Positions 21,942-34,519 of a DNA stretch of 64,000 nucleotides are shown piece after piece; the first letter of the stretch is position 1; every line of letters starts with the position of its first letter. This DNA is from Saururus chinensis (lineage: Eukaryota > Streptophyta > Magnoliopsida > Piperales > Saururaceae): positions 14,429,092-14,493,091 of the forward strand of contig CP141143.1 in NCBI GenBank assembly GCA_035235625.1. Direction: 5' to 3'. Under the pieces are notes generated by a model that saw only the letters and a list, made by a program, of their open reading frames with translations, was not told the DNA's origin and did no database searches. The position numbers and the translations under genes are program-made.

Positions 21942-23673
21942 TCAGGTGCCTGAGGCTAGAGACAATCTTTGCTTGTGAGACTCGCTAGGTAGCTTGACGT
22001 CTGTGGCCAATCCAAGGGCCTGGAGCAGCCAGACGACGCACCAAGTCAAGTCGAGCTGCCACCACTCTAGGCCATGTCGAGCCGAGTACTCAAAAGCATG
22101 GTGATTGTTGTGCCACCCTTCTCCAAAGGCAAGCATCGCCACCCACCTGAAACACAACCGAGCATTAATTCCACAATTATTAAGAGTTGTTTTATACTCC
22201 TATATAGCAAGCATGACGATACCAGTTGTTCCTGGACAAGTCCCCGGTGTTCCATGACTGGCTACCCCATACATGACATGCCGAATTCACCAGCCATGTT
22301 ATGTGGTATACCCACACGATCCTCACACCCTGCGCCCACATCAAAACCATTAATCAACACTTATAATTTGATGCTAATTTTTTTTAATCTGTATGCTAAA
22401 TAGTCTCAATCCTGAGGGACCTCTGCCACTTGTAGGTATAAACGTCTTGGCTGCTAGCCACGGTTTAAAAGAAAAACATCTTAATTTTTTTTAAATTATA
22501 AATTATAAAAGAATATGATACCGAGAAGTTTTGAAGTGTTCCCAAAAAAAGATCTATCCATGATAAAAATAGCCTCTCACATGTGACCACCGCTAGTACG
22601 GATGACTACTGGAGGTGGGTGGTCCCGCGCACTAGACGTCACGTGAGGACACTCAGAATGGTGGGATCCTGGACGCCACAAAGCGCTTACCATGCCCCAA
22701 ACCAGGAAGGGGAAGCCTCCAGCAGCGTACAACACAAGGGCGAGAGCGATGGGGTGAGCAACGTACGTCTGCCGCATAAACCTGTAAAACTGCTGCCTCT
22801 CCAGGTCCCCTACATTGCTCGCTTCTCCGCACTGCACCACATCACAAACTCAAAGCTCAGAACCATCCCATCCCATTCAGCCTGGAATCCCATATTGGAA
22901 GTGGTTGTGTTTTACCCTCTGGGTGATCGACTCTGTATCAAAGAGCCAGCTGATGTGGCTGAACCAAAACCCTTCTGTCGGGCTGTGGGGGTCTCTCTCC
23001 GAGTCGCAGTACTGGTGGTGGTACCTGTGCGTGCTCACCCAGTCCAGTGGGTTTCCCTGCAGCAGCAGCAGTAGTAGCCAATCAGCCATGCACATGCAAA
23101 TGTCACACGTCCATTGTTGTATCAAGTGTGATACTTGTGATGGTGCATTTCGTCAGTCACCTGGAGAGCCTGGGCGCCGCAGTAGGCGAAGGCGTACTCG
23201 AGCCACTTGGGAAGCTTGAAGCTCCGGTGCGACAGGTTCCTGTGGAAGGAGAGCGTGATCCCGAATAAGCCCGTCACCACGTAGAGCGCCGCCGCCGTGC
23301 AGACAGCCCCCCAGTTGAACGCGAATGGCGCGAACAGGGACAGCACGTGCATTGATAGCACCACCGACGCGGTGGTAATGTCCCGGAAGTTCCACCTCCT
23401 ACGCCAGTATACCCGTCGCCTCCGCTCCACCGCCACGTCCGAGAATAGAATCCTCCCGCATTCCGCGTCCGCCGCCGCGCGCGTTGTAAAGGGCCTTCCT
23501 TTCACCTTGCTGCGAACTCCTCCCGGTCTGGGTCGATTTCTCAGGCGGAGTGATGTCCTCCGGACTTCATAGACAGGGAGTAGTCTGGCCAAATTTGTTT
23601 CAAGGATGCGAGGTCGAGGGTGCTGCTTCTTGACGAAATTAGGCGGCGGTGGAGCTGAAAGTGCCAGAGCCAT
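21942..23673 (-). CDS. FAD5: Palmitoyl-MGDG delta-7 desaturase, chloroplastic (FAD5/ADS3-like)
   Basis: Five exons (23,161-23,673; 22,916-23,056; 22,691-22,831; 22,223-22,329; 21,942-22,146) with GT/AG ends in phase give 368 residues. The first ~85 residues are rich in Arg, Ser and Pro without acidic residues at the start, as in a chloroplast transit peptide. Three histidine boxes of membrane acyl-lipid desaturases are present: HRNLSH (144-149), HRYHH (181-185) and HNNHH (313-317), plus NSACHVWG. The C-terminus ATDVKLPSE is diagnostic of the plant ADS/FAD5 group. FAD5 introduces the delta-7 double bond into 16:0 on monogalactosyldiacylglycerol, the first step to 16:3; the plastid-targeted start favours this over ER-type ADS desaturases, though substrate cannot be proven from sequence. 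It is divergent from a PIFI pseudogene 404 bases away. Truncated paralogues lie at 1-540 and 28,460-28,727. Confidence 0.88.
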
Positions 23674-24077
23674 TGAGTTGGGTCATGCAAAGGTCACGCC
23701 TTTGGATGCAGTCCTCTATATGAACTTCTAGGTTGAGGTGGAGAAATGCTGGTAGATAGGCATATCATAGTTAAAGAAGAGGCCGGAATCCGGATTATGT
23801 TCCCACCTATAACTGGGATTGGGTTCTCTTCCATATCGTGGAAAACAATTCTTTCTTCATTAATTTGATGATTACCAGATTTTTTTTGGCAACATGTGAT
23901 TTGTCCCTTTACGAAGCCCACTGGATAGGATGAGGAGATTTTCTCTGTCGGTGTTCCCCGCTTCCCCTCGTCCACACAATGTCATGGAGCCTTAAAGCAG
24001 TGTTGCTGATGGATAACTAACTACACGAGGACCATTGTAGGCGTAGCTGTGTACTTGAATTAGGCTTCGCGTTTCAC
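23674..24077. promoter_or_regulatory. Shared divergent promoter of FAD5 and the dead PIFI copy
   Basis: The 404 bases between the two start codons contain the leader and promoter DNA of both genes. Much of it (for example CCTCGTCCACACAATG and AACTAACT-CACGAGGAC words) recurs between the start codons at 28,728-28,995. It must now drive only FAD5. Confidence 0.65.
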
Positions 24078-27000
24078 ATGGTGACTGCCTTCACGAGTGC
24101 CACCTTTCTCTTGTTATTCTCGCCTTCCCCATGCCAGCCTTGCCATCAAAACCGTCTGTTGGACAATTGTTGCTCGCGGGTCAAAGGTAGCATGCTATTC
24201 TCCGTCCACATTCTCGTGTGCACCTTTTCATCCTATTTTCCCCTGATTAATTTTGCATGAGGTCGTTTTCAGTGGAAAGTGAAACTATGATGTAGGATGA
24301 ATAGCGCCTCATCAATTACTTCTTTGAATTTCATCTGTGCACTTTCTTCTTATTAGTTCAATGGATAAGAATTTATTGTATTGTAGCTGTCAGCAATCTA
24401 AAATCATCGCAATTGACTAATTTACTGGATCAAATTTCTAATAATGAATCCTTTGATTGCGTTTGTAGTTATTGAGTATCTACTAGAAGATCAGGTGTTA
24501 AACCTGCGGTTGAGACGTTCAGATTTCAGACGAAGGTGCATTTTTTAAGAAAGATATGTTATTGAACAGTCTTTTGCAAATGTAACTCAACACTAGCAAG
24601 TACTGACCATCTGACGTCTGCATCGCAGTTGATAATTATGAATCTCATTCTGCCCAAAAGGTTTTAGCAACCACATCCAGTATACCAAACATCATTAGCA
24701 ATTTAACATGACAGCAGGAGTGGAACTTTTAGGCCTACAAATTACAACTTCCGAGGAGAAGAAAAGTGGCTAAATGTTTTGCTTCTTTTGATGAACACTT
24801 TCGATTCTATTGACTGAGATTATACTGTTGCCAACTTTGTTTCCTCTTCATTTTCTTTTTTATTTGGAAGACTGCTAGGTTTTATCGTAAATTTGTAGCA
24901 TGAGAAATTCTTGATTCAACCATGCTTCAGTTTTTGTTTTGGAATGAATGGTCTTAGCATTTGCAAGATTGCTGTATATGTGTAATGATTAAGTACTTGA
25001 ACTGTATACATGCTTATACTCATATACATGCACCAACTTGCAAAGCCTCCTTGCACCATTTTGTTAGACTTGCAACTATGTGGTTTTCTTTTGCTTTTAT
25101 ACCTGTGTATATTTAAATCACTGGAATCTGTTGTGTCTTACCTTGGATAGGTATTCTGATGGACCCTGAGACACATAAATGTTGCCTATCTGCTGTAGTA
25201 CAGTGTAATATTGACGCCTAATTATTGTTATAACCCTACAACCACTTCTCTCTATTGCAGATAATGGTTTTGTGCAAGTTGGCTTGCTGCCACATATATG
25301 AAAGCCAAGGAAAACTGCTAAGAGTGGAAAAGTTAAAAGTTGTCTTGACATCTGCCATGTAAAAGGCAAAACAGTCTACCATCAAACAGTTAATAGGATC
25401 TTCTATATTCCCCTATTTCCTGCTCTAAAAAGTGCAACTGTCTTGCTGTTCTTTTACATTCGATTTCACTCATATGCTACTTACATGTTGCTTTATTTCT
25501 TTAAAAATTGTATAAGAACAATGGTAGTTGATCATAAAAAGAGTCAAATGTTGATGTACAATTCATATTGCCAACCCCGTATAGCTGTTATATGGCACAG
25601 GATGATGATGATGATGATTGGTTTCAAATTTGATATGTTGATGCATAACACGCCACAAAGGAGGATATTAACAGTGGTGATAATCAATGAGTTTTCTTTC
25701 TTTTTGTCCTTAGTGAGTGATCTAGTCTCATATATCTTCTTATATGACCAAACTTCAAGATTGTGTTCATATAGCATACAATTGATTTTTAGTTAACGGG
25801 CTGACTAACGTTCAATCACTGCATGCACCCTTTCCTTTTCCAATATTTTTCTCAAATGAAAAGTTTCTAATCATTTGAAACTGCTACCCATTTTATTCAA
25901 TGGCTTCTACATCCTTCATCTAGCACACTGCCAATATGTACTACTCTGAATGTGGAAGCGGTTTAGGTGACTGGAGTCACGAGTTTCACTCGGTCCAGTT
26001 CAGGAAGGAGCTTATACCCTATATGTAGTGAAAGGATAATATAGTACCAGAGTTTCTTGTGAAGTTAAATAAAATTAATTTACGAAATATACACTTCCCT
26101 GACCTACATGGATGTAAATAGCCTCACTGAAAGATCAGTCATTGCTTATACTTACAACATAATGATATTGCGTCCTATTATTCTGAAGCTTTTTCTGTGA
26201 ATATAATTTCAAAATGAGAAAACCTGTATCATTTGCAAGATGGAAATTTTGATTTTAGGCTGGATAATATGATATATACAGAATGCCACAATTTTGGGAT
26301 ACTCTAGATGTATCTCATCTTATAGGGTAATAGTCATCTGTAAGGAAATTCGCAAGGGGCGTAAGTGTTGCAATGAAAATCATATTATACGTCTTTACCA
26401 ATCATAAGCCTTCATCCATGATAATCATCCTTGCTAAGAGACCTGACGGGTTTATTGCTATTACTCTTCCAATGGCTATAGCCAAGGTTTTGGATTCTGT
26501 CATCTGTGTGTATTTAAGCTTATCTATACACAATATGATGATCCAGGAGTGTAGTATTGAACATTTCATGCTTCTCAAACTGTTCTAGTTTCAGCTGATA
26601 CTCTTGTGTTTCGGGTACAAACTACCTACATGGGCCGAATTAGACCTTGGACTTGCTCTAGTGTATTGGAAAGCCAATGATGGTTTTCCTCCTGCCACTA
26701 CAACTCATTCTTATGGATGTGAGTTGAAAATGACTTGGTTTCCTGATTGTGAGTTTCCTTAAGTTCTTTATTGAAGGGAGGCAAATTGACTCTCTTTGGC
26801 AATTTCTCAAACAAGTTAGTTCCAGATGACGACAACTGACCTAGTTTGGAATTGCTTTCAAATGTAATTCATTTCATTATATATAGATATACATTGTGAT
26901 TTTCCCCTGTAATTCATTTGAATGCCCTCTTGGATAATAGAATGCATTTTGCAGGAGGTTTTATTCCACCAATTATCTGTGGAAGTGACGGATGGTAATG

Positions 27001-27550
27001 ATAAGAAAAGTTGAAAAGCTGATCCTCGTATCTTCACGATCAATATATATGTCCCGGGATGTGGTCAATTTCCATTTTGTGAAAGATAATGACTTTAAAA
27101 CGTTAAAATGCTCCAGCATTCCATGAGAGTATCTTATGCGGTTATCCTCTTGAAATGGAGGTTTATGCAACCGTAATATACAGTTCTGTTATGTTTATTT
27201 AGCATAATTTTGTATACGTCTATCTCCACCTGTGAATTTGGTTTTCCAATTCACGGACGGAGTTGATTGGAATGGTCTACACAAGCTGAAATTTTAAGTT
27301 CCAAAAAAACAATCAAGTTCCAAAGAATTTGCGTTTAAACCAATCAGCTTTTTAACGAGATGAACATCTTATTCAGTATCATTTTTATACGACATTTAGT
27401 TCTTAAGTGTTGAGGAGGTTGAAGAGGAGCATATGCATTCCCGTCTCATGTTGCCATGTGAATTTCATGGTCAATTCTATCGATTTCCGTGATCTAAAAT
27501 TTTTAGGTCTATGAATCTACGAAGTCAGTTTCTCTAATTACTCCTAAGTC
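24078..27550 (+). pseudogene. PIFI pseudogene (left copy)
   Basis: Parts collinear with the intact PIFI gene at 28,996-34,357 are visible: exon 1 (24,078-24,186), exon 2 (25,260-25,370), exon 3 (26,615-26,699), exon 4 (26,778-26,864), exon 5 (26,955-27,030) and exon 6 (27,245-27,340), with matching introns between. Defects: a stop after LLPHI in exon 2; exon 3 acceptor CAG changed to CGG and its donor GT lost; exon 4 acceptor lost and a stop after PDDDN; a stop after CGSDGW in exon 5; insertions in exon 6. Similarity runs into intron 6 and stops near 27,550, so exons 7 and 8 are gone. Exon 1 is still open, so it could yield only a short peptide. It lies head-to-head with the live FAD5 gene. 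Confidence 0.88.
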
Positions 27551-27929
27551 CCACGCCCACCCAATCCATTATCCATCTAAATGAGATTATTCATTCTATC
27601 TTATGAAAGAATTTTCGCATTGAGACATGAATTTTTCATTTTGTTTTGATGGTTGGCTTGGTTAGGTTTCTTAGACGTTGCTTTAACTTCATACTTTCTT
27701 TGTATCATATTATTATTTTTACTTATTTTTTGAAAATACACTAAAAATTATTTAAAAAATAGATAAAACAGTTAATATGAGACATATAGAGTAGCTAACT
27801 AAGGGGCTATTTGGGAGATATATTGGAGGGAAAAATAGAGGGGAAAATTAATTCCTCCTAAAACATAGAGTTAGTGGGAAAGTACTTTTTTGAAATCTTA
27901 ATGTCTCTTAAATAACCTCTAAAGCACGA
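27551..27929. other. Breakpoint region right of the PIFI pseudogene; no gene
   Basis: AT-rich sequence that no longer matches the PIFI gene. Confidence 0.35.
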
Positions 27930-28116
27930 AAAAATATTAGATACGGATAGGTTACCAACGTGGTGGTACTTATCACTAATCAAAAATTTACTTATTTATA
28001 TATTTTTCTATTAACCCTTTAAGAATAACCTATTTAATAAAAAATATAATAATATCTTAAATTTTGATTAGTGATAGCCATGTCACATTGGTACTCTATC
28101 AGCACTTAATATTTTT
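27930..28116. mobile_element. MITE-like foldback, 187 bp
   Basis: AAAATATTAG...GGTTACCAACGTGG and ACTTATCACTAATCAAAATT on the left are mirrored by AATTTTGATTAGTGATAGCC and CACATTGGTAC...TTAATATTTT on the right; arms are about 65 bp. Superfamily not assigned. Confidence 0.6.
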
Positions 28117-28459
28117 CTAAAAAGAGCACGGTTTGAAAAGAAATTTAATTTTTCCACTTAAATATAATATGTTATATTAAGAGAAAAAAATCAAAATAAG
28201 GAGAATTGGTCTGAAAGCGCTTTCCCACCCTTGGGAGCCTCTTAAACAGTTAAACGACATTAACTGAGAATGCACGCGCTTATAGTGCATACAAGTCGCT
28301 GCCATAAAAATAAAATATAATTCAAATTACTCATTCTTTTTTATGGATGTAAGTAAAAAGTGGGTACTCTTTTATTTACAAAATCAACAAAAGGAAAGGA
28401 GCGACCATATATTAGCAGTTGTGTCTTGGATTTGAGATGCCATAATCAGCTGTGATTTG
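28117..28459. other. Intergenic; no feature seen
   Basis: AT-rich DNA before the FAD5 exon remnant; missing downstream FAD5 exons should have been here if the copy were complete. Confidence 0.35.
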
Positions 28460-28727
28460 TTACATTCCATCCAAATACTCACTGATGGTGCAATCGTCCG
28501 TTGTTGCATGGAGCTCGGTAGGCGAAACCGTACTCATGCCACTTTGGGAAGCTTGGAGAGCTCCGGGTAATCCTCCCGCATTCCGGCTCCGCTTCCGCCG
28601 GCGCCGAGAGGATTGGAAATGACCTTCCTTTCGCCCGGCGGGTCTGGGTCGGTTTCTCAGGCGGAGTGATGTCCTTGTGGATTTGTTGATGATATTTCCG
28701 TGGAGCTGAAGAAAATGTCGGAGCCAT
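28460..28727 (-). pseudogene. FAD5 first-exon remnant (right copy)
   Basis: On the minus strand the piece starts with ATG at 28,727 and includes, in shifting frames, TSLRLRNRPRP, also found in the intact FAD5 transit peptide region, then AEPECGRI, and then jumps to FPKWHEYGFAY, equivalent to LPKWLEYAFAY of FAD5. The sequence between (over 200 bp in FAD5, including the first histidine box) is deleted, and no exon 2-5 follows. It cannot encode an enzyme. It is placed divergently from the intact PIFI gene exactly as FAD5 is from the PIFI pseudogene. Confidence 0.85.
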
Positions 28728-28995
28728 TGCGTCCCTTGTTTTTTTTTTCGTGGTAAAAAAATCATTTTTCCATGTTTCTAATGGTCTCCAGATCTTTTGG
28801 CGACATGTGGTTTGTCCGTTTATGAAGCCCAGTTGATGAGGTGGAGATTTTTCTCTCTCAGGGCCGCCATTCTCCTCGTCCACACAATGATAGTGAGACC
28901 GTAAAGGCCTTAAAGCAGTCTTGCTGATACAGAACTAACTGCACGAGGACCTTTGTAGGCGTAGCTGTTTGCTTGAGTTCGGGTTCGTGTCTCAC
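28728..28995. promoter_or_regulatory. PIFI promoter/leader, remnant of the divergent FAD5-PIFI promoter
   Basis: Homologous to the interval 23,674-24,077 but ~135 bp shorter, mainly on the FAD5 side. Shared words include CTCCTCGTCCACACAATG-like and GGCGTAGCTGT. It now serves only PIFI. Confidence 0.6.
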
Positions 28996-31900
28996 ATGGC
29001 GACCGCCTCCACCGGCGCCACCTTCCTCTCGCCACTCTCGCCCTCCCCATCGCAGCCTTGCCATGAAAGCCGTATGCTGGTCCACTGCAGCTCTCGGGCC
29101 AAAGGTATCTTGATATTCTCCGTCTGCGTTTACGTGTTGATTTACCCATCTGGTTGATTTTGCGATTTATATGATATTTGTTTGGGTGGAAAATAAAACT
29201 CTGGTATATCATGCATAACGCCTCATAATTTACTTCGTCGAATTTTGTTTCTGCATATTCTTCTTATTAGTCTTCAGTGGTTAAGAATTTATTGCATTGG
29301 AGCTGACTCAGCAGTCTAAATCACCACAATTGACTGTTTTACTAGGTTGCATCTTCTAATGATGAATCTTTTGACTTATTTTGGGGTTCTTATTTATAAG
29401 AAGATCAGGAATTTTAATCTTACCGTCGAGAAGTTAAGAGGTTTGATGAAAAAGAACTTTTGAAGAAAGAAGACGTGTTATTAAATGGTCTTTTACAGAT
29501 GGAATCTCAGCTCGAACAGTACTGGCCATCAGACGCCTGCATTTCCTTATCCTACTTAAAAGGTTTTATAGTGAACTAGCGATATGTTCTTCACATAAAC
29601 TCAATATCATCACTAGTATAACCACAGGAGTGGAACTTTCAGGCCTACAAATTACAATTTCTGAGGAAAAGAGAAGTGGTTTAATGTTGTGGTTCTCTCA
29701 TGACCTATGTTGTTTCGTTTGGCTGAGATTGTACGGTTGCTAGCTTTGTTCTCCCTGCATTTCCTTTTTACTGGGAAGACTTCTATAGGTCACCGTAAAT
29801 TCATTGCATGAGAATTCTTTGATTCAATCATGCTTTAAGGATTTGTTTTGGAGTGAATAATCTAGCATTTGCAAGATTGCTATATTTGTGGAATCGATTG
29901 AACGTTCGACATTGCAACTATGTGGTTTAGTTTTGCTTTTATACATGTGTAGCATATTTAGATCACTGGAAATTGCTGTGTATTATCTTTGGATAGCTAT
30001 TATGATGGACCCTTGGAAACATGAATGCTGCATATCTGCCGTAGTAGAGTGTAATGTTCACACCTAATTATGGACACTGCAATGACTACTCTCAACAGCA
30101 GATACTGGTTTTGTGCGAACCGGCTTGCGGGTACATATACAAAAACTAAGGAAAACTACTAGGACTGGAAAAGTTAAAGCAGTCGTGACACCTGTTGTGG
30201 AAGAGGCAAAAGAGTAAGTGTGACTACGATTCTACAATTAACAGATTCTTTTATTTTTCACTATTTTTTTCTCTAGAAATTCCATATATCTTGTTGGTGT
30301 ATTATATTCAACTTCATGCATATTCCACTTTTATGTTGATTTATATCTTTTAAATTTATGAGAATAATGAGAATTGATCATAACTACGGTCAAATAGTGA
30401 TATAGAATCCTTACTGCCAACATCAGATAGCTGCAGTTAGGCACAGATCATGACATCATAAAAGAAGGAAATTGAAACTTGAAGATAGTGTGGTCCAATT
30501 AATCAGCTTTCTTTATTTTTGTCCACCAATAGGTAACCATTTACCTGGCCCACTTTTAAATTTGAATTTGGTAACAGGAAAATTAGTAGGGTCTTTTACC
30601 TGCCCATTTGTTTACCAGGTAGGGTATAGATGCCCCTTCCTTCATAACTCAAATCAGTTGGCCATTTTCATTTATTTTTCCCTTAGCCTGGACTTAACCA
30701 AGTTGAATTATATGTTGTGTCGCTTATGATCGAAATAATTTTAATAAGATCAGTTTACTATCTTAAGTTGCAGAATTTTCATTCATTTGAAAATTAAATT
30801 AGACTTTGAAATTTTTTATTTTATTTTTTACATGACTTTTTTTACCCGATTACCCACCCATTCACCCAATGGGTAATGGATAAGAATTTAAAAAATGGAT
30901 AAGGTAAAGGTAAAAAATGAGGAAGCAGGTATGGAGACCGGTTGATAACACTATCCACAGTGAGTGTGGTCTAGTCTACTTATTTCTCCTTATGCGACCA
31001 AACATTGAGATTGTATCCATATAACAAGTTTGATATTGACTTAACAGGCTGACTGGCATTCAGTAGCTGATGTGTTGGTCCTTTCCTTTTCCGAGATTTC
31101 TCATCTCAATGATTCTTTCTCTCTTGAAAAATATGTAAGCAAATGAAAATTTTCTAATCAGTTTGGAGTGCTACCCAATTTGTTTAATGCCTTGACTTTC
31201 TCCTTTGCTACATGCCTCGTCTTATACTATAGTCCAATATGAAGGAAGTGCTCAAACTTAGGAGTGGGGTTATTTAGGTAACTGAGGTCATCATTCCAAT
31301 CTGGCTCCAGTTTCAGCAATGGAAGGAGCCCATAACTGAAATTTTGTGAAAGGACAGTATCATACCAGAGTTTCTTGTGAAGATAAAAAAAATTTACACT
31401 TGTCTCTAACCCACATGGTGGTAAATAGGGTCACTGAAAAATAAAGGTCATTACTTGTACTTCTTACGAAATAATGATATAACATGTCCTATTACTCCGA
31501 AGCTTTTTGTTACAATTTAAATTTAGAATGAGGAAATTTGTACCATTGCAAGATGCAAATTTTAATCACAGATTTGATAAGTTCAAAAACAGAATGCCAC
31601 AGTTTTGGCTTCCTCTAATATATAACTTTTCATATTGGTTAATATTCATATATCCAGAAATTTACCGGGAACTGTAAGTGTTGCAATGAAAATCATACTG
31701 TGAAGTTTTACCAATCAGAAAACTATGCCCATGATAATCATCCTTGCTAGGAGATCTGATGCTTTTGTTGCTGTTCCAGTGGCCGTAGCCAAGGTTTGGG
31801 CTTCTGTTTTATGTAGCCCCGGCTGGTCGGACTATGTTCTACTGGACCCGGTGGACAAAACAGGCCGGTCCATCTAGGCCAGTGTGACCTGCCAGGTCAC

Positions 31901-34357
31901 ACTGGCCTTACCGGTTGAGCTGCTGACCCAGGTCAGACTCCACCAACACAAAATTTTTATGCGAGATCAGGGATTCGAATCATAGTCCTGTCAAGCTCTA
32001 ACATCAGCTACTAACCCAGTAGATTACAATGGACTTGTGCATACTTGTTGCCCAACTAATACATTTAATTTGACCCATGTGGCCTTTGTAATGGGTTATA
32101 TTTTAGCTTCTGACATCATCAGCGTTTGAACCTGGTTGACCCAGCACTGTGACCCATCCAGATAAATTGCCAGGCCGGTTTTATATTTAATTTTATCCAA
32201 ACATGAATATGATGCTCCAAGAGTGTAGTTTTAAGAATTTCAAGCATGTTGAACTGTTCTAGTTTCAGCTGATATTGTGTGTTTCAGGTACACACTACCT
32301 ACATGGGCCGAATTTGACCTTGGACTTGCTCCAGTGTACTGGAAAACCAATGATGGTCTTCTTCCTGCTTCTGTAAGTCATTAGCATGGATCACAGTCAA
32401 AATATCTTTTGGTTTCTGATTATGACTTTCATGAAGTGTTTATTGACAGGGAGGCAAATTGACTCTCTTTTACAATCCCTCAAATAAGTTAGTTCCAGAT
32501 GACGAGTTTGGGATTGCTTTTAACGGTAATTCGTATCATTATGTGTTTGTGATCTTTTTCCCTGTATTTCATTTAAATGCCCCCTTGAATAAATAGAATG
32601 CACCTTTCAGGAGGTTTTAATCAGCCCATTATGTGTGGAGGCGAGCCCAGGGCAATGACAAGAAAAGTTCGAGGAAAAGCTGATCCTCCTATCTTCACGA
32701 TCAAGATATGTGTCCCTAGACATGGTTAGTTTCCATTATGGCTACTTTGAAATGCGTCACCATTCCATGAGATTATTTCATGTAATCCTCTTAACATGGA
32801 GGTCTATGCTATCTTTCTGTACCATTGGATTTGATGCCTGACTTTCAGAATCAAGAGGAGCAAGATCGTCGATTCTGTTTTATAAATATTTAGATATATG
32901 GTATCATTTTGTATTTGTCTATCCACAGCTGTTAATTTGATTTTCTCATTCACAAACGGAGTGGATTGGGATGGTCCATACAAGCTGAAATTTCAAGTTC
33001 CAAAGAATTGGGGTAACAAACCAATCAGCTTCTTTAACGAGGTGAATGTCTCGTTTAAATTTTTCTTGTCTATCTTCATTTTCAGACAGTATTGAATTCT
33101 TGTTACATATTCAAAACTGAAGTCATCTGCTATGTCAAACTTCTCCTACTTGTTTGCATATGTGTTTTCCAAGTGAGGGGATTGAAAGAGGATTTCTCGT
33201 TCATCTTCATTTTCATAGGGTATTGAATTCTTGTTACGTGTTCAAAACAGAAGTCATCTGCTATGTCAAACTTCTGCTACTTGTTTGCATATGTGTGCCC
33301 CAAATGAGGGGATTGAAAGAGGATTTCTTGTTCATCTTCATTTTCATACAGTATTGAATTCTTGTTACGTGTTCAAAACAGAAGTCATCTGCTATGTTAA
33401 ACTTCTGCTACTTGTTTGCATATGTGTGCCTTAAATGAGGGGACTGAAAGAGGAGCATAGAAGTAAGAGAACCACCGAGTTTATGCACATTCTCATATGC
33501 TTGCCCTTCCCATTTTGCTATGTGAATTTCGTACCCATTTGTATCCATTTTATGACTAAATTTTAGGCATTGATAGCTTGAATGTGCACACCATGATGCG
33601 ATCCAAAATTTTTGGGAGGTCTATCAAGTCAGTTACTCTCAATCCCTTCAGGTCTTTTCCTGGTGGGACCCCTATAGGACATATTTATTGTGTAGAGCAC
33701 CAGGCTTTGCTGCAGTGAAATAATAACAGGAGGAGGTTGCTTACAAAATCATTGCAATTTGAAATGTGGCTCCCTTTGTGTGAAAGGAGCTTGCATACTA
33801 ATGGCCCTATTTCAATCCCTAGTAGGCCACTTTGGGGCTCATTGATAAAAGGGGGGGTTGGTTGGACTAGAAGGCGTGTTAAAGAACATACAGGTGAAAT
33901 TGAGAAATAATATAAAAAAAAGTATAAAATTGAGAAAAAATGGGGGTTTGACTTGACTTGTTCAATTATAGGCATTTAAGCAAACATTTAAATGTTATAA
34001 TGCAGGGTCTGGCAGAAGAATTAAGTAAAGAAGGAGCCTGTGATCAAGCTATCTTTCCAGATTCAAACATAGTCATCACGCGATGTGCAATGATTGGAAA
34101 TTTGTCGATTGAAGGGGTAACATTAAATGCCCTTGTCAAAAAAATTTAAATTAAGAATAAACGTGGGTATTAATTGTTGTCTGAGGAGTTTTCTTTTCTT
34201 TCGACTGACCTTTTATTTGTGCTTTTATATTCAGGGAGATCGATGCAATTTGGACTTTGTGCTGGGATGCACGGATCCAAGTTCACCATTCTTCGACCCA
34301 CTTGCAAATGTTGATGACGGTTCTTGTCCAATTGATTCAGACTCAGAAAGTACATGA
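28996..34357 (+). CDS. PIFI: PIFI, post-illumination chlorophyll fluorescence increase protein, chloroplastic
   Basis: Eight exons (28,996-29,104; 30,102-30,213; 32,288-32,372; 32,450-32,525; 32,611-32,724; 32,929-33,041; 34,006-34,116; 34,235-34,357), all with GT/AG borders in phase, give 280 residues. Residues 1-36 are Ser/Ala/Pro-rich, as in a plastid transit peptide. Conserved PIFI blocks follow: [73 protein letters not shown] and the C-terminal [11 protein letters not shown]...NVDDGSCP. In Arabidopsis PIFI is a stromal protein needed for the NDH-linked dark reduction of plastoquinone (chlororespiration); its biochemical activity is not known. Introns 2 and 6 carry an insertion and a 131-bp tandem repeat. 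A dead copy lies at 24,078-27,550. Recognition is from memory of the family. Confidence 0.88.
31814..32182. mobile_element. Insertion in PIFI intron 2, absent from the pseudogene copy
   Basis: The flanks line up with 26,480-26,540 of the PIFI pseudogene, which lacks this ~370-bp GC-richer block. Its ends CCCCGGCTGG and CCAGGCCGG are roughly inverse. It contains GGATTCGAATC (31,971-31,981), like a Pol III B box, so a SINE is possible, but I found no A box or poly(A) tail. Confidence 0.5.
33068..33455. repeat. 131-bp tandem repeat, three copies, in PIFI intron 6
   Basis: TATTGAATTCTTGTTAC begins at 33,090, 33,221 and 33,352, an exact 131-bp period. The copies share AGTCATCTGCTATGT and TGTTTGCATATGTGT with few differences. 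The pseudogene copy does not show three units. Confidence 0.9.
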
Positions 34358-34485
34358 AAAACTCGGTTTGTATTCTTGAGAGCTTGATCAGGATAACCTG
34401 CTTCGTCCTGTGCTTGGTAGCATAATCATATACGTCTGAATTAGAGTTCTGAAAAAAAGTGTAATATATGACTTATAGCTTTGCG

Positions 34486-34491
34486 AATAAA
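34486..34491 (+). terminator. Possible PIFI poly(A) signal AATAAA
   Basis: AATAAA lies ~130 bases after the PIFI stop codon in U-rich sequence, a usual place for a plant near-upstream element. Confidence 0.45.
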
Positions 34492-34519
34492 TTTATTGAT
34501 GATTTAGCGTTTTTGTTGT

